DNA of 64,000 bases from Pontibacter anaerobius (lineage in GTDB: Bacteria; Bacteroidota; Bacteroidia; Cytophagales; Hymenobacteraceae). Below, piece by piece: positions 60,302-64,000 of this stretch (position 1 is the stretch's first letter; every line of letters starts with the position of its first letter). The translations under genes were made by a program, and so were the position numbers. Location: NCBI RefSeq assembly GCF_026241195.1, contig NZ_JAPFQO010000001.1, positions 124,001-188,000 of the forward strand, given 5' to 3'. Under the pieces are notes generated by a model. It saw only the letters and a program-made list of their open reading frames with translations, searched no databases and was not told the DNA's origin.

Positions 60302-63300
60302 TTGGCTAAGAATAAAACGACAGATAGAATCAATTTTGCCTCTATAAAGTCGGTGATTGACTATCCTGACTTTTTGGATGTTCAGGTACAGTCATTCCAG
60401 GACTTCTTTCAGCTGGAGACCCCAGCTGAAAATAGAGCGCAGGAAGGATTGTTTAAGGTATTTGCCGAGAACTTTCCTATCTCAGATTCACGTGAAAACT
60501 TCGTACTGGAGTTTATCGATTATCATATAGATCCTCCAAAATACTCTGTAGATGAAAGCATCGACAGGGGCCTTACCTATTCTGTTCCGCTTAAAGCAAA
60601 GCTTCGCCTTATCTGTAACGATGAGGATAACGAGGACTTTGAGACAATTGAGCAGGAGGTATTCTTAGGCAACATACCATACATGACAGAAAAAGGCTCC
60701 TTTGTGATCAACGGGGCTGAACGTGTTATTGTATCACAGTTGCACCGTTCTCCGGGTGTGTTCTTTGCACAAAGCAAGCACACAAATGGAACAAAGCTTT
60801 ATTCTGCCAGAATTATACCTTTCAAGGGATCCTGGGTTGAGTTTGCAACAGATGTTAATAACGTCATGTATGCATACATCGACCGTAAGAAGAAGTTTCC
60901 TGTAACAACACTTCTCCGTGCAATAGGATACGGTACAGATAAGGACATACTCGATCTGTTCGGCCTTTCTGAGGAAGTTCCTGCTGATAAGGGCACGCTT
61001 AAGAATTCTATCGGTCGCAGGCTTGCTGCACGAGTTTTAAGAACGTGGACAGAAGACTTCGTGGATGAGGATACAGGAGAGGTAGTATCTATTGACCGTA
61101 ACGAGGTGATTTTAGAGCGTGACTCTGAAATTACTCCAGAAGATATAGATGTTATACTTGACTCAGGCGTGCAGTCTATTATCCTGCACCGCGAGAATGT
61201 GAACATCGCTGATTACGCTATCATCTACAATACGCTTCAAAAAGACAACTCTAACTCAGAGCAGGAGGCAGTAGAGCAGATTTACCGCCAGTTGCGTAAC
61301 ACAGAGGCGCCAGACGTTGAAACAGCCCGAGATATCATTCAGAAGCTGTTCTTCTCAGATAAGCGATATGACTTAGGCGAAGTTGGCCGATATAGAATCA
61401 ACAAAAAGCTAGGGCTTGACACAAATTGGGAAGCGAAAGTACTGACGAACGAGGACATCGTCCTTATCGTGAAGTACCTCATCGGTTTGATCAACTCAAA
61501 GGCTGTTGTGGATGATATTGACCACCTGAGCAACCGCCGTGTAAGAACGGTAGGAGAGCAGCTGTATGCGCAGTTTGGTGTTGGTTTGGCCCGTATGGCC
61601 CGTACTATCAAAGAGCGTATGAACGTACGCGATAATGAAGACTTCAAGCCGGTTGACCTGATCAACGCACGTACGCTGTCTTCTGTAATCAACTCGTTCT
61701 TCGGTACGAACCAGCTTTCTCAGTTCATGGACCAGACGAACCCGCTGGCAGAAGTGACGCATAAGCGACGTGTGTCTGCACTGGGACCAGGCGGTCTGTC
61801 CAGAGAGCGTGCAGGCTTTGAGGTACGTGACGTTCACTATACGCACTACGGTCGTCTGTGTACGATTGAGACACCGGAAGGTCCGAACATTGGTCTGATT
61901 TCTTCTCTGTGTGTGCACGCACGAGTAAACCACATGGGCTTTATTGAAACGCCATATAGAAAAGTGGTGGAAGGTAAAGTTGTTGTGGATGGATCGGTAG
62001 AGTACCTGACAGCGGAAGAAGAGGATACGCACCACATTGCACAGGCAAATGCGCTGATCGATGATGATGGTAACTTTGTTAATGAAAGAGTAAAAGGCCG
62101 TTTCGAGGGTGACTTCCCGGTAGAGGAGCCTAATACTTATACCTATATGGACGTTGCGCCGAACCAGATTGTATCGGTTGCAGCTTCCCTGATTCCGTTC
62201 CTGGAGCATGACGATGCTAACCGTGCCCTGATGGGTTCAAACATGCAACGTCAGGCTGTGCCTCTACTGAAGCCAGAAGCACCTATCGTAGGTACAGGCC
62301 TGGAGAGAAGAGCCGCTATTGACTCCAGAGCCCTTGTGATCGCAGAGGGAGACGGAGAGATCGACTTCGTAGACGCTAATAAAATCGTTGTGAAGTATGA
62401 TCTGTCTGACGAGGAGAAACTGGTGTCGTTTGATGCTGAGTACGTAACCTATAAACTGGTTAAATTCAGAAGAACAAACCAGGATACATGTATCAACCTG
62501 ACCCCTCTTGTTAAGAAAGGGCAGCGCGTTACAAAAGGCGAGCCACTGTGCGAAGGTTATGCAACTAACGACGGTGAACTGGCCATTGGTAGAAACATGC
62601 AGGTGGCTTTCATGCCATGGCAGGGTTACAACTTCGAGGATGCTATTGTAATATCTGAGAGAGTTGTTCGTGACGATATCTTTACTTCTATCCACATCGA
62701 GGAATTTGAACTTGAGGTTCGTGAGACGAAGCGTGGAGAGGAAGAGTTGACGTCTGAGATTCCAAACGTAAGTGAGGAAGCTGTTCGTAACCTGGATGAG
62801 AATGGTATTATCCGTATCGGTGCTGAGGTTCGTGAAGGAGATATCCTGATCGGTAAGATCACGCCGAAAGGAGAGACTGATCCAACACCGGAGGAGAAAC
62901 TGCTCCGTGCCATCTTTGGTGACAAAGCAGGCGACGTGAAGGATGCCTCGCTTAAGGCGCCGCCATCACTAAATGGTGTGGTGATCGAAACCAAGCTGTT
63001 TTCTCGTCCTAAGAAAGACAAGAACCTTCGTGCTAAGTCTAAGAAGGAGGTTGAGGAACTGAAGGTGAAGTATTCGAAAGAACTGAAAGCCATCAAGAAC
63101 GTGATGGTGGATAAGCTGGTGGAGCTGCTGGAAGGCAAAACTTCTCAGGGTATCCGTCACAAGTTCGGAGATGAGATCCTGACTAAAGGAGCTAAGTTCT
63201 CTCGTAAGAATATCACTGAGGCACTGTTCCCTGAAAAGAACCCATACAAGGACGAAAGCAATTATGCAGTTCCGGAAGAGGTGAACATGTTCAAAGACCT

Positions 63301-64000
63301 GATCCTGGAGAACTGGACTGCTGACGACAAAGTGAACAACATGCTGGTAGAGCTTGTGAAGAACTATAACAAGCGCCGCAATATCGTATCTGCACACTTT
63401 AAGCGTGAGCGTTTCACGCTGGAGGTAGGAGACGAGTTGCCAGCAGGTATTGTTCAGCTAGCCAAAGTATACATCGCCAAGAAGCGTAAGCTGAAGGTGG
63501 GTGATAAGATGGCCGGTCGTCACGGTAACAAAGGTATAGTAGCGCGAATCGTTCGCGACGAAGATATGCCATTCCTGGAAGACGGAACGCCAATGGATAT
63601 CGTACTGAACCCGCTTGGTGTACCTTCCCGAATGAACATCGGACAGATCTACGAAACTGTACTTGGATGGGCGGGTCTGAAGATGGGCCGCAAGTATGCG
63701 ACTCCAATCTTTGACGGTGCCACTGAAGAGCAGGTATCAGCTGAGCTTGCTGAAGCAGGATTGCCTCGTTTTGGTAGAACATACCTGTATGATGGTTTAT
63801 CAGGCGACAGATTCGACCAGCCGGTAACGGTAGGTGTGATCTACATGCTGAAACTGGGTCACTTGGTTGATGATAAGATGCACGCCCGTTCTATCGGACC
63901 ATACTCGCTCATCACGCAGCAGCCATTGGGTGGTAAAGCCCAGTTCGGTGGCCAGCGTTTCGGTGAGATGGAGGTGTGGGCGCTGGAAGCCTTCGGTGCT
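60302..64000 (+). CDS. rpoB: RNA polymerase beta subunit, 3' end cut by window
   Basis: 1233 codons to the window edge, in frame to the last base, with the stop outside. TTG at 60302 is the best start, giving [24 protein letters not shown]; no ATG lies in frame nearby upstream. Contains the rifampicin-region sequence [68 protein letters not shown] around residue 470. The region has no classic resistance change that I can see: Gln, Asp, His, Arg and Ser of the cluster are all present. Catalytic-core motif [12 protein letters not shown] follows late. rpoC is expected downstream. Confidence 0.97.
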   Translation, partial: MAKNKTTDRINFASIKSVIDYPDFLDVQVQSFQDFFQLETPAENRAQEGLFKVFAENFPISDSRENFVLEFIDYHIDPPKYSVDESIDRGLTYSVPLKAKLRLICNDEDNEDFETIEQEVFLGNIPYMTEKGSFVINGAERVIVSQLHRSPGVFFAQSKHTNGTKLYSARIIPFKGSWVEFATDVNNVMYAYIDRKKKFPVTTLLRAIGYGTDKDILDLFGLSEEVPADKGTLKNSIGRRLAARVLRTWTEDFVDEDTGEVVSIDRNEVILERDSEITPEDIDVILDSGVQSIILHRENVNIADYAIIYNTLQKDNSNSEQEAVEQIYRQLRNTEAPDVETARDIIQKLFFSDKRYDLGEVGRYRINKKLGLDTNWEAKVLTNEDIVLIVKYLIGLINSKAVVDDIDHLSNRRVRTVGEQLYAQFGVGLARMARTIKERMNVRDNEDFKPVDLINARTLSSVINSFFGTNQLSQFMDQTNPLAEVTHKRRVSALGPGGLSRERAGFEVRDVHYTHYGRLCTIETPEGPNIGLISSLCVHARVNHMGFIETPYRKVVEGKVVVDGSVEYLTAEEEDTHHIAQANALIDDDGNFVNERVKGRFEGDFPVEEPNTYTYMDVAPNQIVSVAASLIPFLEHDDANRALMGSNMQRQAVPLLKPEAPIVGTGLERRAAIDSRALVIAEGDGEIDFVDANKIVVKYDLSDEEKLVSFDAEYVTYKLVKFRRTNQDTCINLTPLVKKGQRVTKGEPLCEGYATNDGELAIGRNMQVAFMPWQGYNFEDAIVISERVVRDDIFTSIHIEEFELEVRETKRGEEELTSEIPNVSEEAVRNLDENGIIRIGAEVREGDILIGKITPKGETDPTPEEKLLRAIFGDKAGDVKDASLKAPPSLNGVVIETKLFSRPKKDKNLRAKSKKEVEELKVKYSKELKAIKNVMVDKLVELLEGKTSQGIRHKFGDEILTKGAKFSRKNITEALFPEKNPYKDESNYAVPEEVNMFKDLILENWTADDKVNNMLVELVKNYNKRRNIVSAHFKRERFTLEVGDELPAGIVQLAKVYIAKKRKLKVGDKMAGRHGNKGIVARIVRDEDMPFLEDGTPMDIVLNPLGVPSRMNIGQIYETVLGWAGLKMGRKYATPIFDGATEEQVSAELAEAGLPRFGRTYLYDGLSGDRFDQPVTVGVIYMLKLGHLVDDKMHARSIGPYSLITQQPLGGKAQFGGQRFGEMEVWALEAFGA

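Overview
The window looks like chromosomal DNA of a Bacteroidota of the order Cytophagales, most like Hymenobacteraceae such as Pontibacter. This is inferred from gene content, lipoprotein-rich surface genes and promoters of the Bacteroidota type (TTTG/TTG, about 19-20 nt, TAnnTTTG), several of which match exactly. I could not run a database search, so genus and homology calls are from recognition only.

Layout. 1-6 kb: two tandem PAP2 phosphatases, metK, then a reverse-strand block with hpf, xerC and rpsU, and an acyl-CoA dehydrogenase. 6-13 kb: a forward run with a PHP-type phosphatase, a lipoprotein gene interrupted by one in-frame UGA, an NAD-dependent epimerase, a TPR protein, a phosphosulfolactate synthase homologue, a DUF368 polyprenyl-phosphate transporter, aroE and a YkvA protein. 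14-23 kb: an ECF sigma factor overlapping a membrane-anchored protein with a beta-barrel-like C-terminus, a DUF4270/kelch lipoprotein pair, uvrB and a fasciclin lipoprotein. 23.2-25.7 kb: a foreign-looking island of small same-strand genes (immunity-like protein, secreted protein, mazEF-like toxin-antitoxin), each followed by a structured imperfect palindrome resembling an integron attC site. 25.7-40 kb: a B12-binding radical SAM protein, small membrane and acidic proteins, a vitamin B12 uptake locus (cobalamin riboswitch, BtuB-like receptor, beta-propeller lipoprotein), a 3-methyladenine glycosylase, a chromate transporter next to a broken doxX, an esterase, a cluster of small hydrophilic proteins and a methyltransferase. 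40-48 kb: a DUF4397 lipoprotein, ahcY, a large propeller-type sensor kinase with its LytTR regulator, and two convergent glycosyltransferases that overlap at their ends. 48-55 kb: an ECF sigma/zinc anti-sigma pair, gmk-nadD, pyrH-frr, a biotin carrier protein and an M1 peptidase. 55-64 kb: the classical translation/transcription cluster tRNA-Tyr, Gly, Thr, tuf, tRNA-Trp, secE, nusG, rplK, rplA, rplJ, rplL, rpoB (cut by the window end).

Two patterns stand out. First, the heptamer AAGTATA/TATACTT occurs roughly a hundred times by hand count (about eight expected by chance), inside and between genes and on both strands. I found none in the cassette-like island and only three copies in the 55-64 kb operon. 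Second, the island at 23.2-25.7 kb has the architecture of an integrase-less gene-cassette array.
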